NCBI GenBank assembly: GCA_964547295.1
Contig: CAZJMH010000031.1
Location: 1 to 5,988 of the forward strand
Direction: 5' to 3'
Origin: CAYSLZ01 sp964547295
GTDB taxonomy: Bacteria > Patescibacteriota > Microgenomatia > UBA12405 > JAHJSD01
DNA length: 5,988 nucleotides
The notes under the pieces are model-generated. The model worked only from the letters and a program-made list of their open reading frames with translations. It ran no database searches and had not been told where the DNA came from. Numbering within the stretch: position 1 is the stretch's first letter; the number at the start of each line of letters is the position of its first letter. This document shows positions 1 through 5,355 of this stretch, piece by piece. A program made the translations under genes and the position numbers.

Positions 1-53
1 TCGCGTTCCACAATATTTTACTTGCCCGGAATGACGGTAACGATGCTCTTTTT

Positions 54-200
54 TTAAAGAACAAGTCTTCCACCTAACTCTGCCATTTTTAAAATTTGAT
101 CCTTAGCCCAATTTTTTTCACTTGTCCGCCTTGCTTGTATAGCTGACTGCGAAAAAAAATTGCTTAGAAAAGTGCTAATGATGCCAAGTATATTTTTCAT
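54..200 (-). CDS. small hypothetical protein, 48 aa
   Basis: The product begins MKNILGIISTFLSNFFSQSA and ends ELGGRLVL. I do not recognise it. Residues 4-16 are hydrophobic and could form a short membrane-associated or signal-like helix; the rest is a charged, amphipathic stretch (RRTSEKNWAKDQILKMAEL). An in-frame ATG 13 codons further upstream (237-239) overlaps the -35 box, so the inner ATG at 198-200 is preferred. The main support is upstream: TTGACA, a 17-bp spacer with TG, then TAGATT, ending 10 nt before this ATG, which gives a leader of only about 3-4 nt. There is no Shine-Dalgarno site. A short hairpin (44-63) overlaps the stop codon but has no U-tract. It may be a real small gene, or the promoter may serve an untranslated RNA. 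There is no homology support. Confidence 0.4.
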   Translation of the reverse strand: MKNILGIISTFLSNFFSQSAIQARRTSEKNWAKDQILKMAELGGRLVL

Positions 201-210
201 TGTTAGTTTT

Positions 211-239
211 AATCTAACACTACTTAAAACCAATGTCAA
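211..239 (-). promoter_or_regulatory. sigma70-type promoter for the 48-aa ORF
   Basis: On the minus strand a perfect TTGACA (234-239) is followed by a 17-bp spacer and TAGATT (211-216), with TG at the extended -10 position (218-219). It points at the ATG at 200. The expected transcription start lies about 3-4 nt before that ATG, so the mRNA would be almost leaderless. This is one of the two best-formed promoters in the window. Confidence 0.55.
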
Positions 240-420
240 GTCTTATAGTTAAAAAACAACACAAAAACCAATATCTTATAGTTTTATATATGGAGAGATT
301 TAGGTATGAATAACTACAAACTAGGTCTTTTTTGACTTTATGTGGAAAACTTTTGTGGATATATTAAATTACTCTCCCTAAGCTTTTTAGAAGAAAAAAT
401 TTCTTTATTTATTTTTTAAT
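240..420. other. AT-rich intergenic stretch without a gene
   Basis: No credible coding region. The stretch holds a 10-bp direct repeat, TCTTATAGTT, at 241-250 and 274-283 (33-bp period), and two DnaA-box-like words described separately. Its right end (about 395-420), just downstream of the 61-aa ORF's stop codon, is A/T homopolymer-rich and can form only a weak AT hairpin, so I do not call a terminator. A 9-codon plus-strand ORF (306-335) behind a GGAG at 292-295 is too short to call. Confidence 0.5.
341..362 (+). promoter_or_regulatory. pair of DnaA-box-like sites
   Basis: TGTGGAAAA (341-349) is the complement of TTTTCCACA and fits the relaxed DnaA box TTWTNCACA. TGTGGATAT (354-362) is the complement of ATATCCACA and misses that consensus at one position. 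Both lie in the same orientation, 13 bp apart, in an AT-rich gap. Two 9-mers in AT-rich DNA can arise by chance, and no dnaA or dnaN is in view, so this is only a candidate DnaA-binding site. Confidence 0.25.
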
Positions 421-606
421 TTATTTTAAAGGCATCGGCTGCTGCCAACGAGCAATGAGCTTGTCGCTATCAGGCTGCTTTTTAAATCTTTCAACTAATA
501 CCCTAACTGTCGGCTCTCTACCAGCCTGCTGACTGTCATTATTATTGATAAATTCTGATTTTTTTAAACTACTTTTCTCTTGTTTCTCCAAGTTTTTTAT
601 GGTCAT
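421..606 (-). CDS. small charged hypothetical protein, 61 aa
   Basis: A hydrophilic, lysine-rich protein starting MTIKNLEKQEKSSLKKSEF. It has a polar Asn/Ser/Gln-rich middle (residues 18-30) and a more ordered-looking C-terminal half, PTVRVLVERFKKQPDSDKL followed by IARWQQPMPLK. I do not recognise the family. The VLVERFKK stretch loosely recalls the LRRFKR segment of ribosomal protein bS21, but the match is too short to call. There is no signal peptide or membrane segment. Support for a real gene: an AAAGGGGGT Shine-Dalgarno match (G-U wobble at one position) ending 8 nt before the ATG, and a promoter with consensus TTGACA just after the radA stop. It is the only ORF in the window with a clear Shine-Dalgarno site, and that site can be masked by a hairpin in the leader. 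Confidence 0.55.
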   Translation of the reverse strand: MTIKNLEKQEKSSLKKSEFINNNDSQQAGREPTVRVLVERFKKQPDSDKLIARWQQPMPLK

Positions 607-635
607 CTAGTTTCACCCCCTTTCTTTTTAGGGGG
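607..635 (-). promoter_or_regulatory. Shine-Dalgarno site sequestered in a hairpin
   Basis: In the leader of the 61-aa ORF, CCCCCT (630-635, read on the minus strand) can pair with AGGGGG (616-621) across an 8-nt A-rich loop. The 3' arm is the Shine-Dalgarno sequence itself, so the closed hairpin would block ribosome binding. No U-tract follows, which argues against a terminator. Translational control by temperature, a protein or coupling is an inference; the pairing is visible directly. Confidence 0.5.
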
Positions 636-666
636 AGAATGAAGCCTTAAGAAGCAACCCTTTTCT

Positions 667-695
667 AAATTACCAAAGGTTTAAAAAAGTGTCAA
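667..695 (-). promoter_or_regulatory. promoter for the 61-aa ORF
   Basis: A perfect TTGACA (690-695) begins 4 nt past the radA stop codon. A 17-bp spacer ending in TGG leads to TAATTT (667-672, 3 of 6 matches to TATAAT, helped by the extended -10 TG at 674-675). The predicted start near 660 gives a leader of about 54 nt that contains the Shine-Dalgarno hairpin. This suggests the small ORF is transcribed independently of radA. Confidence 0.5.
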
Positions 696-699
696 GAAC

Positions 700-2079
700 C
701 TAACTTAATATTTCTTTTAACTCGATTACTTTTTTTATTTTTGGGTAGGAATTAATTTGATTAAAACCAACCGCCTTAGCCTGCTTTTTACGCTTGTCTA
801 GTCGGCTGACACTGCTGACACCGCCTAAGAGGGACACTTCGCCAATAAAAACCGATTCCAACGGCAACGGCTTGTTTTTATAAGAAGAAAGCAGAGCAGA
901 ACAGACAGCTAAATCAGCCGCTGGCTCCCTAATCCGAATACCACCAGTAACATTCAAAAAAATGTCGTAGTCCCAAAGTGGAAGATTTAGATGCTTTTGC
1001 ATCACTGCCAAAAGCATTTCTGAACGCCGGCGATCAAGGCCATTAATTACCCTTTTAGGCATTGGGGTATATGACTTACTCACCAAAGCTTGAATTTCTA
1101 CAATAATTGGCCTTGTTCCCTCAAATATTATTGTATAGGATGAGCCTATTTTGTCTTGTAATTTTTCCTCACTATTAATGAATGATGGATCAGTCACCTC
1201 AACCAGGCCTTTATCAGTCATTTGAAAAACACCGACTTCATCGGTTGGGCCAAAGCGATTTTTTTGACTTCTTAACAAGCGATAATTTCCCGTTCTTTCC
1301 CCTTCAAAATATAATACTGTATCAATTGCGTGTTCAATTGCTTTGGGACCAGCGATATTACCTTTTTTAGTTACATGGCCGACCAAAAACACTGGTATTT
1401 GACTGGTCTTTGCCAAATTAACTAACCGGTGAGTGGACTCTCTAATTTGACTTATAGAGCCAGCTACACCGCTAAGATCATTAGTTGACAAGGTTTGTAT
1501 AGAATCAACTATAATTAAAGAATTAGTTTTTAGCTTTGAGCTTTTAGAGATAATATTGTCAACATCGGTTTCTGGATAGAGCAATAAATTATCTAGTTCT
1601 TTAAAATCTTTTTTAGTTACACGGTTAAGCCGAAGTTTAACTTGTTCAGGGGATTCTTCACCACAAACATAGATAGTAGTTAACGGCTGGCGGCTAGTGG
1701 CTAGACTTAAAGCTAACTGTGTCAGCAGTGTTGATTTGCCGATTCCGGGTTCACCGGCAAAAAGAACCACCGACCCAGGAACAATGCCTGCTTCAGCTTT
1801 TGACGAACCTGCCTCACTAGTAGTAGTATCGCCACCCAATACTCTGTCCAGCTCGCTCAATCCGGTTGGAATTCTCTCTATCTTATGCGCCTCGATATCA
1901 TCAATTTTTAGCAATTTTGCTTGTTTCTGCTTAACTTTTTTTCCCTTTTTATCCTCCTTACGCTCTATTACCTCTTCAACCATGGTTCCCCACTTGCCGC
2001 ATTCTGGGCACCGACCCAACTGCTGCGGTGACTGGGCACCGCAATTCTGGCACATATAGATTGTTGATTTCCTAGCCAT
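700..2079 (-). CDS. radA: DNA repair protein RadA (Sms)
   Basis: RadA is a cytoplasmic RecA-related ATPase that drives branch migration and processes recombination intermediates alongside RecA. At 459 aa it has the family's usual length and all its parts in order: an N-terminal zinc finger with Cys10, Cys13, Cys24 and Cys27; a RecA-like core with Walker A GEPGIGKST (109-117) and Walker B LIIVDS (188-193); the RadA signature KNRFG (273-277); and a C-terminal Lon-protease-like domain (about 315-459) with FLNVTGGIRIREPAADLAV (374-392). An unusual insertion of about 14 residues rich in Ser, Thr, Ala and Glu (84-97) interrupts the normal LGGG-IVPGS junction just before the P-loop. There is no Shine-Dalgarno site; an extended -10 box ends 5 nt before the ATG, so the mRNA is probably leaderless. 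It lies 32 nt after pyrG on the same strand. Identity is secure. Confidence 0.97.
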   Translation of the reverse strand: MARKSTIYMCQNCGAQSPQQLGRCPECGKWGTMVEEVIERKEDKKGKKVKQKQAKLLKIDDIEAHKIERIPTGLSELDRVLGGDTTTSEAGSSKAEAGIVPGSVVLFAGEPGIGKSTLLTQLALSLATSRQPLTTIYVCGEESPEQVKLRLNRVTKKDFKELDNLLLYPETDVDNIISKSSKLKTNSLIIVDSIQTLSTNDLSGVAGSISQIRESTHRLVNLAKTSQIPVFLVGHVTKKGNIAGPKAIEHAIDTVLYFEGERTGNYRLLRSQKNRFGPTDEVGVFQMTDKGLVEVTDPSFINSEEKLQDKIGSSYTIIFEGTRPIIVEIQALVSKSYTPMPKRVINGLDRRRSEMLLAVMQKHLNLPLWDYDIFLNVTGGIRIREPAADLAVCSALLSSYKNKPLPLESVFIGEVSLLGGVSSVSRLDKRKKQAKAVGFNQINSYPKIKKVIELKEILS

Positions 2080-2084
2080 AATTT

Positions 2085-2093
2085 ATTTTAACA
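2085..2093 (-). promoter_or_regulatory. extended -10 promoter of radA (leaderless)
   Basis: TG-T-TAAAAT on the minus strand (TG at 2092-2093, hexamer 2085-2090) matches TATAAT at 5 of 6 positions. Exactly 5 nt (AAATT) separate it from the ATG, placing the transcription start at the A of the start codon or within a nucleotide or two. No good -35 box is visible. It sits immediately after the U-tract of the proposed pyrG terminator. Confidence 0.55.
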
Positions 2094-2094
2094 G

Positions 2095-2121
2095 AAAAAA
2101 ACCAGCCGTTATTACCGGCCA
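2095..2121 (-). terminator. candidate intrinsic terminator of pyrG overlapping its stop codon
   Basis: On the minus strand GCCG (2116-2119) pairs with CGGC (2105-2108) across a 7-nt loop, extended by two G-U wobble pairs. T7 follows at 2095-2101 after two G. The pyrG stop codon TAA (2112-2114) lies inside the loop. The stem is short (4 Watson-Crick plus 2 wobble pairs), so efficiency is uncertain, but the stem plus U-tract layout and the fresh promoter right behind it agree. Confidence 0.5.
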
Positions 2122-3725
2122 CAAGCCTTAATAAAAGCAGAAAAAAGAGGATTTGGTCTTAAAAAGCGAGAAGTGAATTCCGGGTGAAACTGAGTGCCAA
2201 CGAAAAAGGGATGATCCTCTTTTGGCAATTCAATAATTTCAACTAATTTTTTATCTGGAGACACTCCGGAAAATATCATCCCTGATTTCCCTAATTTTTG
2301 ACGATAGTCATTATTCAACTCATACCGATGCCGATGGCGCTCAGCAATTAAACTCTGGTTGTAAGCAGTGTAAGAGTGGCTGTTTTTCTTTAAACGGCAA
2401 TCCCAATTGCCCAAACGCATTGTTCCGCCATAGTTTTGCTTAAGAATTTTTTTTTCTTGGTTTGACATAATATGAATAACCGGATAAGGGGTATCTGGGT
2501 CAACTTCAGTTGTGTGAGCATTTTTTAAACCGGCCACATTTCTGGAAAATTCAACTACAGCTAACTGCATCCCGTAGCAAAGACCTAAAAAAGGTATTCC
2601 CTTCTCACGAGCCGATTTAATAATATCTATTTTACCCTCAACGCCTCTTAACCCAAAACCACCAGGAATAATTACCCCGTCTACTTTTTCCAACTGGCGG
2701 CTGAGGCCGTTTTTTTCAACTTCTTCAGCTTCAATCCAAATAATTTCCGGGTTTAATCCCTGATGCCAAGCGGCTATTTTTATTGATTCAACAACAGAAA
2801 CATAGGCATCTTCTAAACAAAAATTGCCGCTAGCATAATATTTTCCGCCAATTCCAATGGTTACTTTTTTATTAGCGCTATCGGCCTTCTCGATTTTGTT
2901 CTGCCAACGCTTTAAGTGAAGTTTTTTCATCCCTAAACCGGCTTTTTCCAAAAAAGCAGAAACAAAACCCTGATTTTTTAAGACTATTGGAACTTTATAG
3001 ATTGAATCAACGTTTGGGGCGGAAAAAATATACTTTTTATCTAAACCTGCAGCCAAAGATATTTTGTTCAATCTAACCTGGTCAGGGCATTTTTCACTCC
3101 GGCAAATTATAAAGTCGGGCCGGATCCCCAATTTATTCAATTCAGAAATAGACTGTTGGGCAGGCTTAGTTTTCATTTCACCTAAGAATTTTGGCGTTAA
3201 CAAATAGACAACATGAATAAAGTAAACTGATTCCGGCAATTCTGCCATTAAGCGCCTGGCTGATTCAAAAAAAAGCATCCCTTCATACTCACCAACTGTT
3301 CCCCCTAATTCAATTAAAACAAAATCACTTTCTTCGCCTAGTTCTTTCCATTTATTAATAACAATCGGCGGTATGTGGTTATATGGCTGAACGCATTTTC
3401 CGTTATAGTGCAGCTGTCTCTCCCTGTTCAATAAGGTTTGAAAAACCTGTCCGGCGGTTAAATAATTTTTTTTGGTTAATTCTAAATCCAAAAAACGTTC
3501 ATAATGACCAATGTCTTGGTCGGTTTCTTTGCCGTCTTTAGTAACAAAAACCTCTCCGTGTTCTAAGGGATTCATTGTCCCCGCATCCTGGTTAAGATAC
3601 ATGTCAAGTTTGGCAACAGTTACTTTAAACCCTGCAGATTTCAAAAGAAAGGCTAGTGAAGCAGTGGTAATCCCTTTGCCTAAACCAGAAATTACTCCAC
3701 CTGAGATAAAAATGTATCTTGGCAT
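2112..3725 (-). CDS. pyrG: CTP synthase (glutamine hydrolysing)
   Basis: PyrG converts UTP to CTP using ATP and ammonia from glutamine, the last step of de novo CTP synthesis in the cytosol. From the ATG at 3725 it is 537 aa, close to the usual 535-550. The N-terminal amidoligase domain (1-270) shows the P-loop GGVISGLGKG (9-18), HGEVFVTKDGKETDQD (56-71) with the Mg-binding Asp, and ELGGTVGE (139-146). The C-terminal class I glutamine amidotransferase domain (about 288-537) has PGGFGLRGVEGK (354-365), the nucleophile Cys383 in GLCYGMQ, and His514 and Glu516 in TQFHPEF. All catalytic residues are present. Several signature stretches are divergent: KLDMYLNQDAG replaces the usual KxDPYINxDPG, and YEGMLFFESARR the usual IESLPFLEAIRQ. 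A TTG two codons upstream overlaps the -10 box and is rejected as the start. Confidence 0.97.
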   Translation of the reverse strand: MPRYIFISGGVISGLGKGITTASLAFLLKSAGFKVTVAKLDMYLNQDAGTMNPLEHGEVFVTKDGKETDQDIGHYERFLDLELTKKNYLTAGQVFQTLLNRERQLHYNGKCVQPYNHIPPIVINKWKELGEESDFVLIELGGTVGEYEGMLFFESARRLMAELPESVYFIHVVYLLTPKFLGEMKTKPAQQSISELNKLGIRPDFIICRSEKCPDQVRLNKISLAAGLDKKYIFSAPNVDSIYKVPIVLKNQGFVSAFLEKAGLGMKKLHLKRWQNKIEKADSANKKVTIGIGGKYYASGNFCLEDAYVSVVESIKIAAWHQGLNPEIIWIEAEEVEKNGLSRQLEKVDGVIIPGGFGLRGVEGKIDIIKSAREKGIPFLGLCYGMQLAVVEFSRNVAGLKNAHTTEVDPDTPYPVIHIMSNQEKKILKQNYGGTMRLGNWDCRLKKNSHSYTAYNQSLIAERHRHRYELNNDYRQKLGKSGMIFSGVSPDKKLVEIIELPKEDHPFFVGTQFHPEFTSRFLRPNPLFSAFIKACGR

Positions 3726-3730
3726 TGACA

Positions 3731-3739
3731 ATTATAACA
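3731..3739 (-). promoter_or_regulatory. extended -10 promoter of pyrG (leaderless)
   Basis: TG-T-TATAAT on the minus strand (TG at 3738-3739, perfect hexamer 3731-3736) ends exactly 5 nt (TGTCA) before the ATG at 3725. This predicts a transcript beginning at or next to the start codon. There is no Shine-Dalgarno site. The -35 region is poor, as expected for an extended -10 promoter. It settles the start: the alternative TTG at 3731-3729 overlaps the last base of the hexamer. Confidence 0.65.
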
Positions 3740-3751
3740 CGAATAAAGACG

Positions 3752-3774
3752 GATAAAATTAAAGTTTTTTTATC
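3752..3774 (-). terminator. weak AT hairpin at the end of the transporter gene
   Basis: GATAAAA (3768-3774) and TTTTATC (3752-3758) on the minus strand form a 7-bp stem with a 9-nt loop, starting inside the transporter's TGA stop codon. The stem is almost all A-T and its T-rich arm is the only U-tract. It could mark transcript end or stability, but it may be chance in AT-rich sequence. Confidence 0.25.
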
Positions 3775-5137
3775 AGCCAAACAAAGTAATAATGGAAAAT
3801 ATAAGGAAGAAAAGAAAACCGAAAAAGATAACTATTTGACGGAGAATTGACGGCTGAAGTTTTTCATCCAGCCGCTTTTTATTCAAAAACCAAATGAGAG
3901 GAAATAAAACTGTCATTGCCAACGCGTTTAAAATAGCCGACAAAGTTAATAAAAATCTCGGCTCATTAACCCCAATCAATAGGGTAATTGCCCCAACCCC
4001 GATTTGACCCCAAAGAGCAAAATAAAACCATTTTGACGGCTCAGCTTTTTCCCCTTCATCCCAACCGACTAAAATAAAATTTTCGGAAATGATTCGAGAA
4101 GATGATTCCAGAACACCAAGTTGTGTAGCATAAAGCATAAGCGCGGCAACAATAAGAAAAATTGTCCCCACTGCTGGAATTAATTTTCGGCTAATAACAC
4201 TGGCCTCTTGATATATAAAATTTATACCCTGGACATCAATTTGGCCAAAAACTAAACTTTTAGCTAAAACAGATAACAAAATAATGCTTGCCAATCCTAA
4301 ACCCCAAAAGACAATCAAATGCTCCCTGGTAACTAAGCGCCACCACCTATTAAACCTATTTAAATTAAGAGGGGTTAAGTTAAAAGTCTGACCTTCCAAA
4401 CGCGATTTGGTCACTTTTTCCCGCCAAGGCGAAACTATTTTATCAGCATATTTGCCCATTCCTAATCCTTTTTCTTTAACGTTATAAGATTGGGACAAGT
4501 TTAAGTTGCCTCCGGCGCCGGAATAAGCAAAAGCGCCGAGAAACGACCCTAAACTAAAACCAGCCGGGAAAAACCAATAATTATAACCTTTGCCAACCAA
4601 CCCCTGAGCTAAATCAAGCCAATCTTTTCCTCGAGTTAACAAAATTACAAGAAGTAATATCAGCGGTAATCCGACTAAAATTATCGTCCGCTGTAAATAT
4701 TCCATTGTTTGATACAAAATTTTACCGACACTAAGTATCAGGCCGGTTAAAATTAATAAGCCAATTCCCGCCCACTTTGTCTCATTAAACCCAAAAATTT
4801 TTGATAAAATTTGAGCAGAAGCTGAGGAAAATCCAGGCAATCCCCAGGGGATAAAAGTAGACACGATAAACCAGACCGGCCACCAACGCCACAAACGTTT
4901 AAATCCTACAAAAACGCTTTCTCCCCAAACAAGCGAATAGCGGATAATCTCAGTATTTAAAAAAAACTGCAGAGTAATTCCCAGTAATGCTCCCCAAATT
5001 AGTCCCAGACCATGGCTGGCGGCCAAAAACGGCCATAAAATTAACTCACCGCTGCCCAAGGCCAAGCCGAGTAAAATAAAAGACGGCCCGATAATTTTTC
5101 CCAACTCCGGCACATGGGGCAAATCTTTTTTCTTCAT
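3773..5137 (-). CDS. Nramp-related membrane transporter lacking the DPGN motif
   Basis: A polytopic membrane protein of 454 aa with about 11 hydrophobic segments: roughly 15-35, 43-62, 86-105, 122-139, 150-168, 187-207, 273-295, 320-340, 371-390, 396-418 and 431-453. The start GPSFILLGLALGSGELILWP (17-36) aligns with Nramp TM1, and AYSGAGGNLNLSQSYNVKEKG (204-224) with the TM6 region of Nramp-like proteins. In classical Nramp (MntH) TM1 carries DPGN and TM6 MPH, which bind Mn or Fe; here the TM1 motif is GSGE (28-31) and TM6 reads SGAGGN. The fold therefore looks like the Nramp/LeuT type, but the substrate is open (a divalent cation is only a guess). A long charged cytoplasmic loop (about 220-272) follows TM6. 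There is no Shine-Dalgarno site; a TGT-TAATAT box lies 9 nt before the ATG. It precedes pyrG by 47 nt. The family call is fairly sure; the specificity is not. Confidence 0.8.
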   Translation of the reverse strand: MKKKDLPHVPELGKIIGPSFILLGLALGSGELILWPFLAASHGLGLIWGALLGITLQFFLNTEIIRYSLVWGESVFVGFKRLWRWWPVWFIVSTFIPWGLPGFSSASAQILSKIFGFNETKWAGIGLLILTGLILSVGKILYQTMEYLQRTIILVGLPLILLLVILLTRGKDWLDLAQGLVGKGYNYWFFPAGFSLGSFLGAFAYSGAGGNLNLSQSYNVKEKGLGMGKYADKIVSPWREKVTKSRLEGQTFNLTPLNLNRFNRWWRLVTREHLIVFWGLGLASIILLSVLAKSLVFGQIDVQGINFIYQEASVISRKLIPAVGTIFLIVAALMLYATQLGVLESSSRIISENFILVGWDEGEKAEPSKWFYFALWGQIGVGAITLLIGVNEPRFLLTLSAILNALAMTVLFPLIWFLNKKRLDEKLQPSILRQIVIFFGFLFFLIFSIITLFG

Positions 5138-5146
5138 CTTAAATTC

Positions 5147-5155
5147 ATATTAACA
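5147..5155 (-). promoter_or_regulatory. candidate promoter of the Nramp-related gene
   Basis: TG-T-TAATAT on the minus strand (TG at 5154-5155, hexamer 5147-5152, 4 of 6 matches) ends 9 nt before the ATG, predicting a leader of about 2-3 nt. It is weaker than the other extended -10 boxes and lies in AT-rich sequence where matches come easily. No Shine-Dalgarno site or -35 box is visible. Confidence 0.35.
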
Positions 5156-5166
5156 TAAAAATAAAA

Positions 5167-5355
5167 ATGGCTATCAGCCAGAAGCTGACCCCTCCGGGGT
5201 ATTGCTATATTGTTATATTGTTAAAAGATATTACCGCGGCTGAGTGTTTTAGATACATGAATAAAGTATATCAAGGGAAAATTGATAATATTATGTTTTA
5301 TATTGAGGATTTGGAAAAAACGGCGGAATTTAACAACCAACCCCGTTACGCCTAA
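5167..5355 (+). CDS. uncertain small ORF, 62 aa
   Basis: The only plus-strand ORF here that does not lie inside a recognised gene. It starts MAISQKLTPPGYCYIVILLK and continues with an acidic, helix-like stretch (KVYQGKIDNIMFYIEDLEKTAEF). I do not recognise it. It diverges from the Nramp-related gene with only 29 nt between the start codons. Its TAA overlaps by 2 nt the TAG of the kinase reading leftward, so the two genes would meet tail to tail. Against it: no Shine-Dalgarno site, no good promoter, and its first 12 codons are built from hairpins while codons 11-19 run through an 8-bp tandem repeat. It may be a fortuitous ORF in intergenic DNA or a gene remnant. Confidence 0.25.
   Translation: MAISQKLTPPGYCYIVILLKDITAAECFRYMNKVYQGKIDNIMFYIEDLEKTAEFNNQPRYA
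5169..5200. repeat. cluster of overlapping small hairpins
   Basis: Three inverted repeats are packed together: GGCT-ATC-AGCC (5169-5179), TCAGC-CAGAA-GCTGA (5174-5188) and ACCCC-TCC-GGGGT (5188-5200). The first two share bases and exclude each other. On the minus strand the GGCT hairpin is followed by two T5 runs (5157-5168 region), which is terminator-like, just before the Nramp-related gene. Confidence 0.35.
5199..5222. repeat. 8-bp tandem repeat, about 3 units
   Basis: GTATTGCT (5199-5206, two differences) is followed by two perfect ATATTGTT units (5207-5214 and 5215-5222). The array is short and lies within the uncertain plus-strand ORF. No function can be assigned. Confidence 0.5.
5315..5352 (-). 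terminator. candidate terminator downstream of the kinase gene
   Basis: On the minus strand GGCG (5349-5352) can pair with CGCC (5322-5325), or AACGG (5343-5347) with CCGTT (5319-5323). T6 follows at 5315-5320. The stems are 4-5 bp with loops of 19-23 nt, so this is a weak candidate that rests mainly on its position just after the stop codon and on the U-tract. Confidence 0.25.

Noticed and set aside
44..63. Hairpin at the end of the 48-aa ORF as a terminator
   Set aside because: An 8-bp stem with one wobble pair can form, but no U-tract follows on either strand and most pairs are A-T.
3..77. Open plus-strand frame at the left edge ending in TAA, as a C-terminal gene fragment
   Set aside because: The 24 residues match nothing I recognise and the frame overlaps the 48-aa ORF on the other strand. 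It is too short to support a gene.
306..335. 9-codon plus-strand leader peptide (MNNYKLGLF) behind GGAG
   Set aside because: There is no gene downstream on that strand for it to regulate, and short ORFs with a GGAG are common by chance.
1182..1370. Plus-strand ORF of 62 codons
   Set aside because: It lies wholly inside radA on the opposite strand and shows no motif; it is a shadow of a secure gene.
1697..2059. Plus-strand ORF of 120 codons
   Set aside because: It is antisense to the zinc finger and P-loop region of radA. Its composition (Ser, Pro and Phe runs) is what reversing that gene gives.
3726..3731. TTG start for pyrG, adding two residues
   Set aside because: The TTG overlaps the last base of a perfect extended -10 box, so it would be at or before the transcription start. 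The ATG at 3725 gives the usual MPRYIF-type beginning.
3511..3756. Plus-strand ORF of 81 codons
   Set aside because: It is antisense to the pyrG N-terminus and reads across the pyrG promoter; there are no independent signals.
5138..5351. Manganese (yybP-ykoY) or other metal riboswitch upstream of the Nramp-related gene
   Set aside because: I could not find the conserved core or a paired arrangement that fits. The candidate promoter 9 nt before the ATG would leave no room for an aptamer.
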